A program made the translations under genes and the position numbers. From G963667075 sp963667075 (GTDB taxonomy: Bacteria; Pseudomonadota; Alphaproteobacteria; Micavibrionales; Micavibrionaceae), in NCBI GenBank assembly GCA_963667075.1, contig OY762938.1, forward strand, positions 2,046,001 to 2,110,000: a DNA stretch of 64,000 bases, written 5' to 3'. Below are positions 8,056 through 15,794 of this stretch, in pieces; the first letter of the stretch is position 1, and the number at the start of each line of letters is the position of its first letter. The notes under the pieces were generated by a model. It was not told the DNA's origin and did not search any database. It was given only the letters and a program-made list of their open reading frames with translations.

Positions 8056-9252
8056 TTGGATTATCCCGGTTTTAATTTTGAGATTACCTCTCAGGCTGAA
8101 GGCTCCCGCGCACGTCGGGGGCTTTTGACGACTCCGCATGGCACGATTGAGACTCCCAATTTTATTTTTTGCGGCACCAAAGCGTCTGTAAAGAATCTCT
8201 CTCCCGAACAGTTAAAAGCGGCTGGGGCGGAGATCATGCTTTCCAATACCTATCATCTTTTGATCCAGCCCGGCCCTGATGTAATGGAAAATGTAGGCGG
8301 GTTACACCGTTTTTCCGGTTGGGATGGACCTATGCTCACCGATAGTGGTGGGTTTCAGGTTTTTTCGCTGGGCAAGGGCGTTGATGCACAGGAAATTAAT
8401 GGCAAAAACAGATTCGGCAAGGGCCGTAATCCGTCTCTTTTATCTTTAAGTGAAGAAGATGGTGCTGTATTCCGTTCCTATATGAGCGGTGAGAAGATGA
8501 CTCTCACCCCTGAAAATGCCATGCAAATTCAGCGTAAAATCGGGGCTGATTTGATCATGCAGCTCGATGAATGCACCGCGTTTAGCGATACGCGTGATTA
8601 CACAGCGGATTCCATGCGTATGAGTACCAGATGGGGTGACCGCTGCCTGTCGCAGTTTGAACGGGATCACGATGGCAAGCAGGGCTTGTATGGTATTGTT
8701 CAGGGCGGTGTGTATGAAGATTTGCGTATAGAGAGTGCGCAATGGACCAAAGATCGGGATTTTTTTGGTACGGCTATTGGTGGTTGCTTTGGTGATACGA
8801 AGGAAAAACTCTATGAAATTGTGTCCTGGTGTACCCCCGTTATTCATCCGGGCCGTCCGGTGCATCTTCTTGGGATTGGCGGGATTGATGACATTTTTGA
8901 AGGGGTGAAGCTCGGGATCGATACGTTTGACTGTGTTGCGCCTACACGTATGGCACGTCATGGCTGGGCTATTATGAAAGGGGTTGAAAGACAACGCCTG
9001 AATTTGCGCAATGCCAAATACCGTGAAGATACAAGCCCGCTGGACGAAACAATGGATTTACCGTGTTCGAACAAATACTCAAAAGCCTATATCCATCACC
9101 TCATGAAAGCGGGTGAATTGCTCGGTATGCAGATTCTGGCACAACACAATGTCGCCATGATGATGCGCCTTATTCACGAGATCAGGCAAACGCTTGATGA
9201 GGGAGGCTCTCTTGATGCGCTGAAAAAGGAATGGGTTGTTGCGGTTGCGTAA
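8056..9252 (+). CDS. tgt: tRNA-guanine transglycosylase (Tgt), divergent form
   Basis: Exchanges guanine-34 of GUN anticodon tRNAs for a queuosine precursor. 398 aa. Catalytic Asp96 in TDSGGFQVFS and nucleophile Asp292 in FDCVAPTRMARHG are present. Three departures from the standard bacterial enzyme: the GGLAVGE substrate loop reads GGCFGDT (242-248); a longer insert of about 18 residues lies after VFSL (106-135); and the zinc motif CxCxxC is replaced by METHIONINE-Asp-Leu-Pro-Cys-Ser (333-338), leaving one Cys plus the His of YIHHL. The insert and altered loop recall the chlamydial-type enzyme said to take queuine directly. Starts with TTG 8056, 4 bp after rpmB, without a clear SD. Confidence 0.92.
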   Translation: MDYPGFNFEITSQAEGSRARRGLLTTPHGTIETPNFIFCGTKASVKNLSPEQLKAAGAEIMLSNTYHLLIQPGPDVMENVGGLHRFSGWDGPMLTDSGGFQVFSLGKGVDAQEINGKNRFGKGRNPSLLSLSEEDGAVFRSYMSGEKMTLTPENAMQIQRKIGADLIMQLDECTAFSDTRDYTADSMRMSTRWGDRCLSQFERDHDGKQGLYGIVQGGVYEDLRIESAQWTKDRDFFGTAIGGCFGDTKEKLYEIVSWCTPVIHPGRPVHLLGIGGIDDIFEGVKLGIDTFDCVAPTRMARHGWAIMKGVERQRLNLRNAKYREDTSPLDETMDLPCSNKYSKAYIHHLMKAGELLGMQILAQHNVAMMMRLIHEIRQTLDEGGSLDALKKEWVVAVA

Positions 9253-9374
9253 GCGGGTACACACACCTTGTCTTAATATAAAACATTCACACGATCTCTT
9301 TGACGTTCTATACTGTTCGATCTTGATTCCTGCAATCATGATTAAGAGTGAACATAGAAAAGAAGGGGGATTTT

Positions 9375-10283
9375 ATGCCGATTCCGGACACTAGCATGGA
9401 AGAAGAAAAGCTTTCTTCTTTGATAAATATTCAAGAAGAATATGCGGAATGGTGCTTGCGCGTGCTGCGTGCGGCTTTTTATCCAGAGAATAAAGAAGGC
9501 GAGGCAGCAACACTTTCTGATCGGCTAAGGGATTGGGCGGCAGAGACCAGTGATTCCCAGGCCGGGGCCGTGCGCCGGGTGATGGATCTTCAGACTGGTA
9601 TGCTAAATGCGGCGCAAAAGATGATGCTCGAGTCTGAAGTCAGTCAGGAAAAACCATTCCTTGAATTGTTCGATTCTTTTTCAGATCTCTATAACGCCTT
9701 TCTTTTGCAGTTGCACCGTGTCGAAAAAGAAAAAGCGATGGCCGATAGCGGTATTGATATGCTGACGGGGTTGCGCTCTCATTCGGTTCTCTTGTCTGAC
9801 ATGAGAAAGGAAATGGAGCGTCTGTCTCGTAAAGGGCAGGTGTTCTCTCTTGGTTTGGGCCGTATAGATCACTTTGAAAAGATCAGATCCCAGCTTGGGG
9901 AAAACGGTGTGGATAAAGCTGTGACATCTGTTGCGGGCGTTATTCGAAAATGCGCTCGTGTGTTTGATGAGGCTTACAGACTGGAAGAAAATGAGTTTCT
10001 GGTGAGTTTGAAACAATCTGATATTAACGGTGCGGTGAGTTTTCTAGACCGGATAAAAGAGGCTTTGATTGAGGAGGAGGTAACGATCCATATAGATGGG
10101 GAAACAAAACCCCTTACAGTGTCTTTTTTTGTTGTAGAACCTGTGGCTGGTGATGAAATTACGGATCTTATCGAACTCTTGAAAGAGGATCTGAACAGGC
10201 AGTCTGATGATTGTGATTTGTCTCTGCGTCATCAGGAAATTAGTCCATTGCAACGTTTTGTTAGGGAAACGGTTGTAGAATAA
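9375..10283 (+). CDS. Degenerate GGDEF-domain protein
   Basis: 302-aa soluble protein. The C-terminal half (about 130-270) follows a diguanylate cyclase fold: DMLTGLRSHSVLLSDM, a GLGRIDHFEKI strand-helix, and VAGVIRKCARVFDEAYRLEENEFLVSL. The signature GG(D/E)EF reads LEENEF, so both glycines are lost and cyclase activity is unlikely; it may bind nucleotide or act as a partner. The N-terminal 120 residues are helical and unrecognised. Start chosen at ATG 9375 because AGAAGGGGGA lies 5-14 bp upstream; ATG 9348 has none. It lies 39 bp upstream of the PAS kinase gene, suggesting one signalling operon. Confidence 0.78.
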   Translation: MPIPDTSMEEEKLSSLINIQEEYAEWCLRVLRAAFYPENKEGEAATLSDRLRDWAAETSDSQAGAVRRVMDLQTGMLNAAQKMMLESEVSQEKPFLELFDSFSDLYNAFLLQLHRVEKEKAMADSGIDMLTGLRSHSVLLSDMRKEMERLSRKGQVFSLGLGRIDHFEKIRSQLGENGVDKAVTSVAGVIRKCARVFDEAYRLEENEFLVSLKQSDINGAVSFLDRIKEALIEEEVTIHIDGETKPLTVSFFVVEPVAGDEITDLIELLKEDLNRQSDDCDLSLRHQEISPLQRFVRETVVE

Positions 10284-10322
10284 CCCTGTTTGAATCGCGT
10301 TTTTAAATGGTGTACCTGAAAA

Positions 10323-11834
10323 ATGGCCGTATATATTGATCATAAATCCCTGTTTCATGCCATGCCCGTTCCCCGGTTTCTTATTGAACCAAAGGATGGG
10401 AAGACGTTTATTGTGCGTGAAATTAATGCACGGGCACTTGATTATTTTAACAGAAAAGAAAATCAAATTGTGGGTAAGTCTGTTGAAGACTTTATGAACA
10501 ATGAAAACTCACGTCATTTTCTCCAGTCCTTTGAAGTCTGTCTGAAACAAAAAATGCCTGTTTCAATTCAGGCTGTGCCGAGTTTTCCAGGTGGCATTCG
10601 TGTGCATGGTTTCTGGATCAATCCGCTGATTGATTTGAATGGGGAAGTCGTTGTGCTTGATGTTATGGCACAACCGGATTCGTCGGATGAATCCATGCTG
10701 CAAAGAGAGCGTGATGACGCTATTACGCTTTTAACCTCTATCTTTGATGTGAGTGAGGTGGGCATTATCGTAACGGATGACAATCACCGTATTGTGCGTG
10801 TGAATGACAGTTTTGTCCGTACGTTCGGGTGGAGCAGGGAAGATATTATCGGCGATGACTTTAGCGTACTGGCGGCGCCGGCCGATGAATCCGTTTTGCT
10901 AGACGGACAAACGCTTATCATGAGAGGCGCAGAGCGTAGTAGTGGCGAAATGCGCATTATCAAGAAAAACGGTGATGTGGCTAATGCGCTTTTCACAACA
11001 GCAACGCTGGAGCTTAGTCAGCGTCGTCATTTTCAGGTGACGACAATTATGGATATTACTATACGCAAGCAAATGGAAATGTCTTTGCGCATGGCAAAAG
11101 AGCAGGCCGATACGGCCAATCACGCGAAATCTGCGTTTTTGGCCAATATGAGCCATGAGCTGCGTACGCCGCTGAACGCTATCATCGGTTTTTCGGAAAT
11201 GATGATGAACGAGACATTTGGTCCGCTGGCTAATGATAAATACAAGGAATATCTCGGCGATATTCACATGAGTGCCAATCACTTGCTTGAAATTATCAAT
11301 GAAGTGCTGGATATGTCGAAAATCGAGGCAGGGCGGGTTGAGCTTGAAGAGGTGCTTATTTCAGCCGAGGAACTCGTTGAATCTGTTGTTCGTATCGTAA
11401 GCTCCAGAGCGTTTGGCAGTGGTATAGCCCTGAACACGGATATTGAGCCGGGCCTGCCGAAACTAAAAGTCGATGAACGTCTGGTTCGTCAGATTTTACT
11501 GAATCTCGTAAGCAATGCGCTTAAATTTTCCAATCGTGGCGGGGCTATTGATATTGAGACCCGCATGATTAAGGAAACAGGGGACATAGAAATGTTCGTC
11601 AGAGATCAGGGGATCGGTATTCCAAAAGAAAAAATCAAGGATGCTCTGGAGCCGTTTGGACAGATTCACGATTCAGCGCATGCTGCTTCTGAAACGCAAG
11701 GGACGGGCCTCGGTCTGCCGCTGGCCAAGGCAATGATGGAACTTCACGGCGGTACGCTCACCCTTGAATCCGATACAGGCGAGGGTACAACCGTTTATAT
11801 CACTTTCCCTTCTTTCCGCGCTGTTGAGGGATAA
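10323..11834 (+). CDS. PAS-domain sensor histidine kinase (PleC/DivJ-like)
   Basis: 503 aa, no transmembrane segments. Two PAS regions: about 10-120 (weak) and about 140-250 (GIIVTDDNHRIVRVNDSF, TFGWSREDIIGDD, then the PAC-type DITIRKQME linker). HisKA follows with phospho-acceptor His278 in NMSHELRTPLNAIIGFSEMM, then HATPase_c with N box LVSNALKFS, G1 VRDQGIGIP and G2 GTGLGLPLAKAMMELHGG. The FGPLANDKYKEYLGDIHMSANHLLEIINEVLDMSKIEAG stretch (about 300-340) is typical of alphaproteobacterial PleC-type kinases. No receiver domain or cognate regulator nearby. Probably cytoplasmic; the cell-cycle link is inference from similarity. Confidence 0.88.
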   Translation: MAVYIDHKSLFHAMPVPRFLIEPKDGKTFIVREINARALDYFNRKENQIVGKSVEDFMNNENSRHFLQSFEVCLKQKMPVSIQAVPSFPGGIRVHGFWINPLIDLNGEVVVLDVMAQPDSSDESMLQRERDDAITLLTSIFDVSEVGIIVTDDNHRIVRVNDSFVRTFGWSREDIIGDDFSVLAAPADESVLLDGQTLIMRGAERSSGEMRIIKKNGDVANALFTTATLELSQRRHFQVTTIMDITIRKQMEMSLRMAKEQADTANHAKSAFLANMSHELRTPLNAIIGFSEMMMNETFGPLANDKYKEYLGDIHMSANHLLEIINEVLDMSKIEAGRVELEEVLISAEELVESVVRIVSSRAFGSGIALNTDIEPGLPKLKVDERLVRQILLNLVSNALKFSNRGGAIDIETRMIKETGDIEMFVRDQGIGIPKEKIKDALEPFGQIHDSAHAASETQGTGLGLPLAKAMMELHGGTLTLESDTGEGTTVYITFPSFRAVEG

Positions 11835-11841
11835 TATCAGG

Positions 11842-12192
11842 ATGATGGAAGATGATGCAGAAGGCCGCTTACCTACAGCCTTGTGGATTGATGCCCATAT
11901 TCGGCAGTGCACAGCAAATGCCATTCCTGTTTATGTCATGAATAAGGGGGCGTACGCCTCGGGTACAGTGATGTTGAAAATTGATACGTTGAACGACGGC
12001 GTACAAGTGCTGAGCCAGATGCGTGATATCGACGGCAAAATGGGCTGGATGGATGTGTTCGATGGTAAAACAGTTGATGAACAACAGGCAAACGAGTACA
12101 TCCAGCGCGCCATAGACCGAGACCCGGACCTCTGGGTTATAGAGATAGAGAGCCGGGATAAAACCAACCCTTTTGAAGGGAAAGTGTTTTAA
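11842..12192 (+). CDS. DUF1491 family protein
   Basis: 116-aa soluble protein of a family common across Alphaproteobacteria and of unknown function. Characteristic features: RLPTALWIDAHIR near the N-terminus, a VMNKGAYASGTVMLKID strand pair, and RDPDLWVIEIESRD near the C-terminus. Start at ATG 11842 (ATG 11845 is equally possible), with GAGGG 11 bp upstream. It begins 8 bp after the PAS kinase stop, so it is probably translated from the same transcript. A longer frame from 11764 would overlap the kinase. Confidence 0.85.
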   Translation: MMEDDAEGRLPTALWIDAHIRQCTANAIPVYVMNKGAYASGTVMLKIDTLNDGVQVLSQMRDIDGKMGWMDVFDGKTVDEQQANEYIQRAIDRDPDLWVIEIESRDKTNPFEGKVF

Positions 12193-12204
12193 ATGCCGTA
12201 TTAT

Positions 12205-12750
12205 TTAAACAGGCCCATTATTGAGAGGCACTTTTTTCGCTTCTTCACAACGCGCTGCGTGTCTGTTTTCGGGGCTATTGGGATCATCTTTAAAATATTT
12301 TCCGTGCATGCTCGCGCATAAAATCATTAAGTGTCCTGATATATACGGTGCAATGCCTGAACTCATCGTGTTTTGAGGCTTTTGAGCTGTATCGAAAATG
12401 TCTCGCAAGATCTCTTTGCCGGATGGATCGTCCGAGAATCTTGTTGGGGCGGCGTTCAGGGTGTGATCCATATATGCCGCATGCGCTCTTAAAACAGCAA
12501 GAATGTTGGCAAAAGTACCGGTAGAGGGAGATACGCTTGCAAGGTTTGTTGTTATTGCTTTGTATGTCGTACGGTTTAGAAAATAGTCCATGTAATCTCC
12601 CACCGTTGTAATGGGCACTGACTTTCCTGTTTGTGGGTCTTTTGCCTGCGTTACAAAGCCAAGACGTTTTTGTTCCTCTTCTGAAACGAGGTCGATCATT
12701 TTACGTTCTAAAATGGCTTGAGAATAGGTTGTGTCGAGTTGTTTATACAT
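12205..12750 (-). CDS. Uncharacterised 181-aa protein
   Basis: No family recognised. A soluble, mostly helical protein with no signal peptide or membrane segment. It contains the Lys-rich start MYKQLDTTYSQAILERK, a helix rich in SEEEQKRLGF, and a C-terminal half with ILCASMHGKYF and ARCEEAKKVP. It converges on the DUF1491 gene (12-bp gap) and is divergent from prfC, with 109 bp between the two starts. It reads as a real gene because composition and codon use match its neighbours and no better frame covers the stretch. Confidence 0.65.
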   Translation of the reverse strand: MYKQLDTTYSQAILERKMIDLVSEEEQKRLGFVTQAKDPQTGKSVPITTVGDYMDYFLNRTTYKAITTNLASVSPSTGTFANILAVLRAHAAYMDHTLNAAPTRFSDDPSGKEILRDIFDTAQKPQNTMSSGIAPYISGHLMILCASMHGKYFKDDPNSPENRHAARCEEAKKVPLNNGPV

Positions 12751-12859
12751 GTGAATCCCTGTTTCTATGTTTGAGGGGGGAAAGCTAACGTATGAAGCGT
12801 CGTTATGTCAATAAAATAAAGCCGTGCATTTTGAATGGATTTAAAGTAAAACCCCTTTC

Positions 12860-14440
12860 ATGTCTGATTTAGCTAAAACAATAGAAAAACGGCGTACCTT
12901 TGCCATTATTTCCCACCCGGATGCGGGGAAAACGACTCTGACGGAAAAGCTTCTTCTGTTCGGGGGTGCGATTCAAATGGCTGGCATGGTGAAAGCGCGT
13001 GGTGAACGCCGGCGGGCCCGGTCCGACTGGATGAAGGTGGAACAGGAGCGCGGGATCTCTGTCGCCTCCAGTGTGATGACGTTTGAAAATGGCGGGATCA
13101 CTTATAACCTGCTGGATACGCCGGGGCACGAGGATTTTAGTGAAGATACGTACAGGACACTCACGGCTGTGGATAGTGCCATTATGGTGCTGGATGCAGC
13201 GAAAGGGATTGAAACGCAGACACGGAAATTGTTTGAAGTGTGCCGCCTTCGTGATGTGCCGATTATCACCTTTATTAACAAGCTCGACCGTGATGGACAG
13301 GACCCGTTTGATCTATTAGATGAAGTTGAAAAGGAACTTGCCCTTGATGTGTCTCCCGCAAGCTGGCCGATTGGCATGGGGCGCGAATTTAAAGGGTGTT
13401 ATGATCTGCTGAACGATCAACTGATCCTCTTTGATCGCGGCAAAGGTGATAAAATCACGGAAAGCGTCGCGTGCACTGGTCTTGATGATCCGAAGATTGA
13501 TGAATATATACCGGATTATCTGGCAGAAAAACTGCGCGAAGATGTTGAAATGGTGCGTGGTTTGTGTCCACCTTTTGATCATCAGTCTTATCTGGAAGGG
13601 CATTTAACGCCGGTCTTTTTCGGCAGTGCGATCAATAACTTTGGTGTTCATGAATTGCTGGGGGGGATTGGCGAATTTGCACCGTCTCCACAGCCGCAGG
13701 AAACAGAGCAGCGCAAAGTGATGCCGGATGAAAAAAAGGTTACGGCCTTTGTGTTCAAAATTCAGGCGAATATGGATCCCAAACACAGAGATCGCATGGC
13801 CTTTGCCCGGATTTCATCGGGGTCGTTTAGAAAAGGGATGAAACTGAAACATGTACGCTCTGGCAAGATTCTGACGATTCACTCGCCGCAATTATTTTTT
13901 GCGCAAGACCGCGAAGTGGCGGAGAAAGCCTTTCCGGGTGATATTATCGGTATTCCAAACTACGGCAATTTGCGCATTGGCGATGTTTTGACCGAAGGGG
14001 AAGACCTGACTTTTACAGGCATTCCGAATTTTGCGCCTGAGCATCTGAAACGCTGCCGGGCTGATGATCCCATGAAAGCCAAACATCTGGAGAATGCTCT
14101 TGTCCAGTTGGCAGAAGAGGGCGCTGCCCGCGTGTTTAAGCCTATGATGGATTCCGGCTGGGTGGTTGGTGTTGTCGGCCTGCTGCAATTTGATGTGCTG
14201 GCGGATCGTATCAGATGTGAGTATGAGATCCCGGCCCATTTTGAGGATGCTGCTCTTTACACGGCACGCTGGATGGAAGCTGACGATCCGGCAACGCTAA
14301 AGAGTTATATCGACTCTAATAGAAGTGCGGTGGCCAAAGACCACGATGGCGATCCTGTATTTCTGGCCCGTAATGCCTGGCACTTAAACGATGTGGAACA
14401 GCAAAATAAAGATATTCGCTTTGTGGCTATTAAATCTTAG
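12860..14440 (+). CDS. prfC: Peptide chain release factor 3 (RF3)
   Basis: Translational GTPase that removes RF1/RF2 from the ribosome after peptide release. 526 aa, normal length. G motifs: G1 SHPDAGKTT (19-27), the RF3-type switch I region ARSDWMKVEQERGISVASSVM (about 53-73), G3 DTPGHEDF, G4 NKLDRD. Domain II and the RF3 C-terminal domain follow (HLNDVEQQNKDIRF near the end). Start ATG 12860, with only a weak SD. Its stop overlaps the 3' end of the convergent secreted-protein gene by 11 bp. Confidence 0.96.
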   Translation: MSDLAKTIEKRRTFAIISHPDAGKTTLTEKLLLFGGAIQMAGMVKARGERRRARSDWMKVEQERGISVASSVMTFENGGITYNLLDTPGHEDFSEDTYRTLTAVDSAIMVLDAAKGIETQTRKLFEVCRLRDVPIITFINKLDRDGQDPFDLLDEVEKELALDVSPASWPIGMGREFKGCYDLLNDQLILFDRGKGDKITESVACTGLDDPKIDEYIPDYLAEKLREDVEMVRGLCPPFDHQSYLEGHLTPVFFGSAINNFGVHELLGGIGEFAPSPQPQETEQRKVMPDEKKVTAFVFKIQANMDPKHRDRMAFARISSGSFRKGMKLKHVRSGKILTIHSPQLFFAQDREVAEKAFPGDIIGIPNYGNLRIGDVLTEGEDLTFTGIPNFAPEHLKRCRADDPMKAKHLENALVQLAEEGAARVFKPMMDSGWVVGVVGLLQFDVLADRIRCEYEIPAHFEDAALYTARWMEADDPATLKSYIDSNRSAVAKDHDGDPVFLARNAWHLNDVEQQNKDIRFVAIKS

Positions 14441-14942
14441 GCTCAGGCGTGCAAAACGTCTTATCGCCAAGGATATAACACATAATAGCCTGTCCTAGCA
14501 GATTATGCTTGTCTCTATCGATGGCAACGCCGGTGCCGTTGCTTATCGTTAGTATTTCATTCAGGCATCCAGGGCCATCTTCTTTGAGGATGTTAAGAGC
14601 CTGTCCAGTTAGTAAATTTTCTGTATCAAAACGATTCATGGGGGAGCAGGCTCTTGCTAATTGTCCTTTTGCAATGCCGGCTCTGAACGGTCTGTCTTTC
14701 ATATAGTCGGAGCCAAAATCAAAGTTTTTAGAAAAACCGTTGAAATAAGCACTCATCTCACTGCCTATAAAATTAGCGCATGCGGGTACGTTTGCTGTAG
14801 GCGATGTGGCGGCACAATGTTGGGCTATACCATTATAAACAGAGGTCGTATCTGATGGTGTTTCGTTCTGTTCAGCCAGAAGTGTTTGGGAAAACAATGC
14901 TACGCCAACAGCAATGGCCGTAAACAGGGGAGAAAACTTCAT
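14430..14942 (-). CDS. Uncharacterised secreted protein, Cys-containing
   Basis: 170-aa protein with a clear Sec signal peptide: MKFSPLFTAIAVGVALFSQTLLA, with cleavage expected after LLA (near residue 23). The mature part has six Cys (in QHCAATS, PACANFI, ARACSPM, GPGCLNE, IMCYILG, TFCTPEP), so disulphides in the periplasm are likely. No family recognised; the spacing does not clearly match Rap1a/Tai proteins. Start ATG 14942 is preceded by AAGAGGC; a 23-codon upstream extension lacks support. Convergent with prfC (11-bp overlap). Confidence 0.75.
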   Translation of the reverse strand: MKFSPLFTAIAVGVALFSQTLLAEQNETPSDTTSVYNGIAQHCAATSPTANVPACANFIGSEMSAYFNGFSKNFDFGSDYMKDRPFRAGIAKGQLARACSPMNRFDTENLLTGQALNILKEDGPGCLNEILTISNGTGVAIDRDKHNLLGQAIMCYILGDKTFCTPEPKI

Positions 14943-15000
14943 GTTATAACGCCTCTTTTGAAACATTTGGAAGATAGCGAGACCGTAGCACAGTTTTCTA

Positions 15001-15033
15001 TATAAAAACAAGGCACCTTTATGTAAAGGTGCC
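15001..15033 (-). terminator. Rho-independent terminator of the 49-aa ORF
   Basis: Perfect 9-bp stem GGCACCTTT / AAAGGTGCC (15012-15033) with a 4-nt loop. On the minus strand it is followed directly by TTGTTTTTATA. It lies 34 bp beyond the stop of the small ORF at 15067 and ends its transcript before the secreted-protein gene. Confidence 0.8.
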
Positions 15034-15066
15034 CTTTGACGGTTTTCTTATTCTAGGTCAGCTAAC

Positions 15067-15216
15067 TTAACCTATCATATTTTGTATGCCTGGAATATTT
15101 TGTGCCTGATTCACAAGAGTGGCAGCGTTATGGGATGCAAGTTTCTCATTAAACTGAGCCAGCTTAACTTGTCCGCCTTCGAGGCTGCTGACGAAATTGT
15201 ATTCCGGTTTAATCAT
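15067..15216 (-). CDS. Small ORF, 49 aa, unknown
   Basis: ATG 15216 is preceded by GAGAAAGGGTGAGACA (strong SD), and the frame runs 49 codons to TAA. The product begins MIKPEYNFVSSLEGG and ends NIPGIQNMIG. It is neutral and soluble-looking, with no membrane segment. It stands alone between the Rrf2-type regulator and a perfect terminator, so it has the full outline of a short transcription unit. No family recognised. A GG pair at 14-15 after a charged leader is the only peptide-like feature and is too weak to call a precursor. Confidence 0.6.
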   Translation of the reverse strand: MIKPEYNFVSSLEGGQVKLAQFNEKLASHNAATLVNQAQNIPGIQNMIG

Positions 15217-15371
15217 TGTCTCACCCTTTCTCTTTTCAACTTGTTTTCATTATACGTAAATAGTCCTTAAAAAAGTGTTAATAAAATACGTTATGTAATG
15301 ATTTTTCTACTTGAAGTCTTGAAATAGAACTTATAGGGTCCTATTTTGTTTTTCAGGAGGAAAGGCCCCTC

Positions 15372-15773
15372 ATGATTAAGCTTTCGCGTCTTGCCGGCTA
15401 TGCCGTGATTATTCTTGCTACGTTGGCAGAACAACGTGGCTGTCTGTTTAGTGCGTCCGATCTTTCCATGAAAACAAATTTGCCGGAACCAACGGTAGGC
15501 AAAGTGCTTAAGGTCCTTGTCAGGCAAGGGATTATAGAGTCGTCGCGTGGGGTGAAGGGCGGTTATGTTCTGCACAAAGCGGCTGAGGAGATCAAAGCGG
15601 CCGATATTATTGAGGCTCTGGATGGGCCGATTGCCATTACGGACTGTGTCAAAGGCAGCGAAAAAGGCTGTGAAATGGTCTCTCTTTGCCCTTTGATGGG
15701 GGGATGGGAAAAAGTAAATTACTCTATTCGTTCTGCTTTGGCGCAGGTGACACTGAAGGATTTTATGACATGA
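15372..15773 (+). CDS. Rrf2-family SUF-system transcriptional regulator
   Basis: 133-aa Fe-S-sensing repressor/activator related to IscR that usually controls the adjacent suf operon. Winged helix-turn-helix in the first 80 residues (KLSRLAGYAVIILATLA; NLPEPTVGKVLKVL; VKGGYVL). Three Cys at 92, 100 and 106 (DCVKGSEKGCEMVSLC) match the Fe-S ligand cluster of the family. SD CAGGAGGAAAG lies before ATG 15372. The next gene, sufB, begins 21 bp after its stop, so it probably autoregulates the suf operon from the promoter near 15290-15350. Confidence 0.93.
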   Translation: MIKLSRLAGYAVIILATLAEQRGCLFSASDLSMKTNLPEPTVGKVLKVLVRQGIIESSRGVKGGYVLHKAAEEIKAADIIEALDGPIAITDCVKGSEKGCEMVSLCPLMGGWEKVNYSIRSALAQVTLKDFMT

Positions 15774-15794
15774 GACGCTATGGTGAGAGGTTTA

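Noticed and set aside
8446..8994. 182-codon minus-strand frame opposite tgt
   Set aside because: Shadow of the tgt coding sequence; product is Thr/His-rich with no family features.
14430..14942. Rap1a/Tai-type immunity protein
   Set aside because: Secreted and Cys-containing, but the Cys spacing and conserved blocks of that family could not be found.
15082..15270. 62-codon plus-strand ORF before the suf regulator
   Set aside because: Antisense to the 49-aa ORF, which has a strong SD and a terminator; the plus frame has neither.
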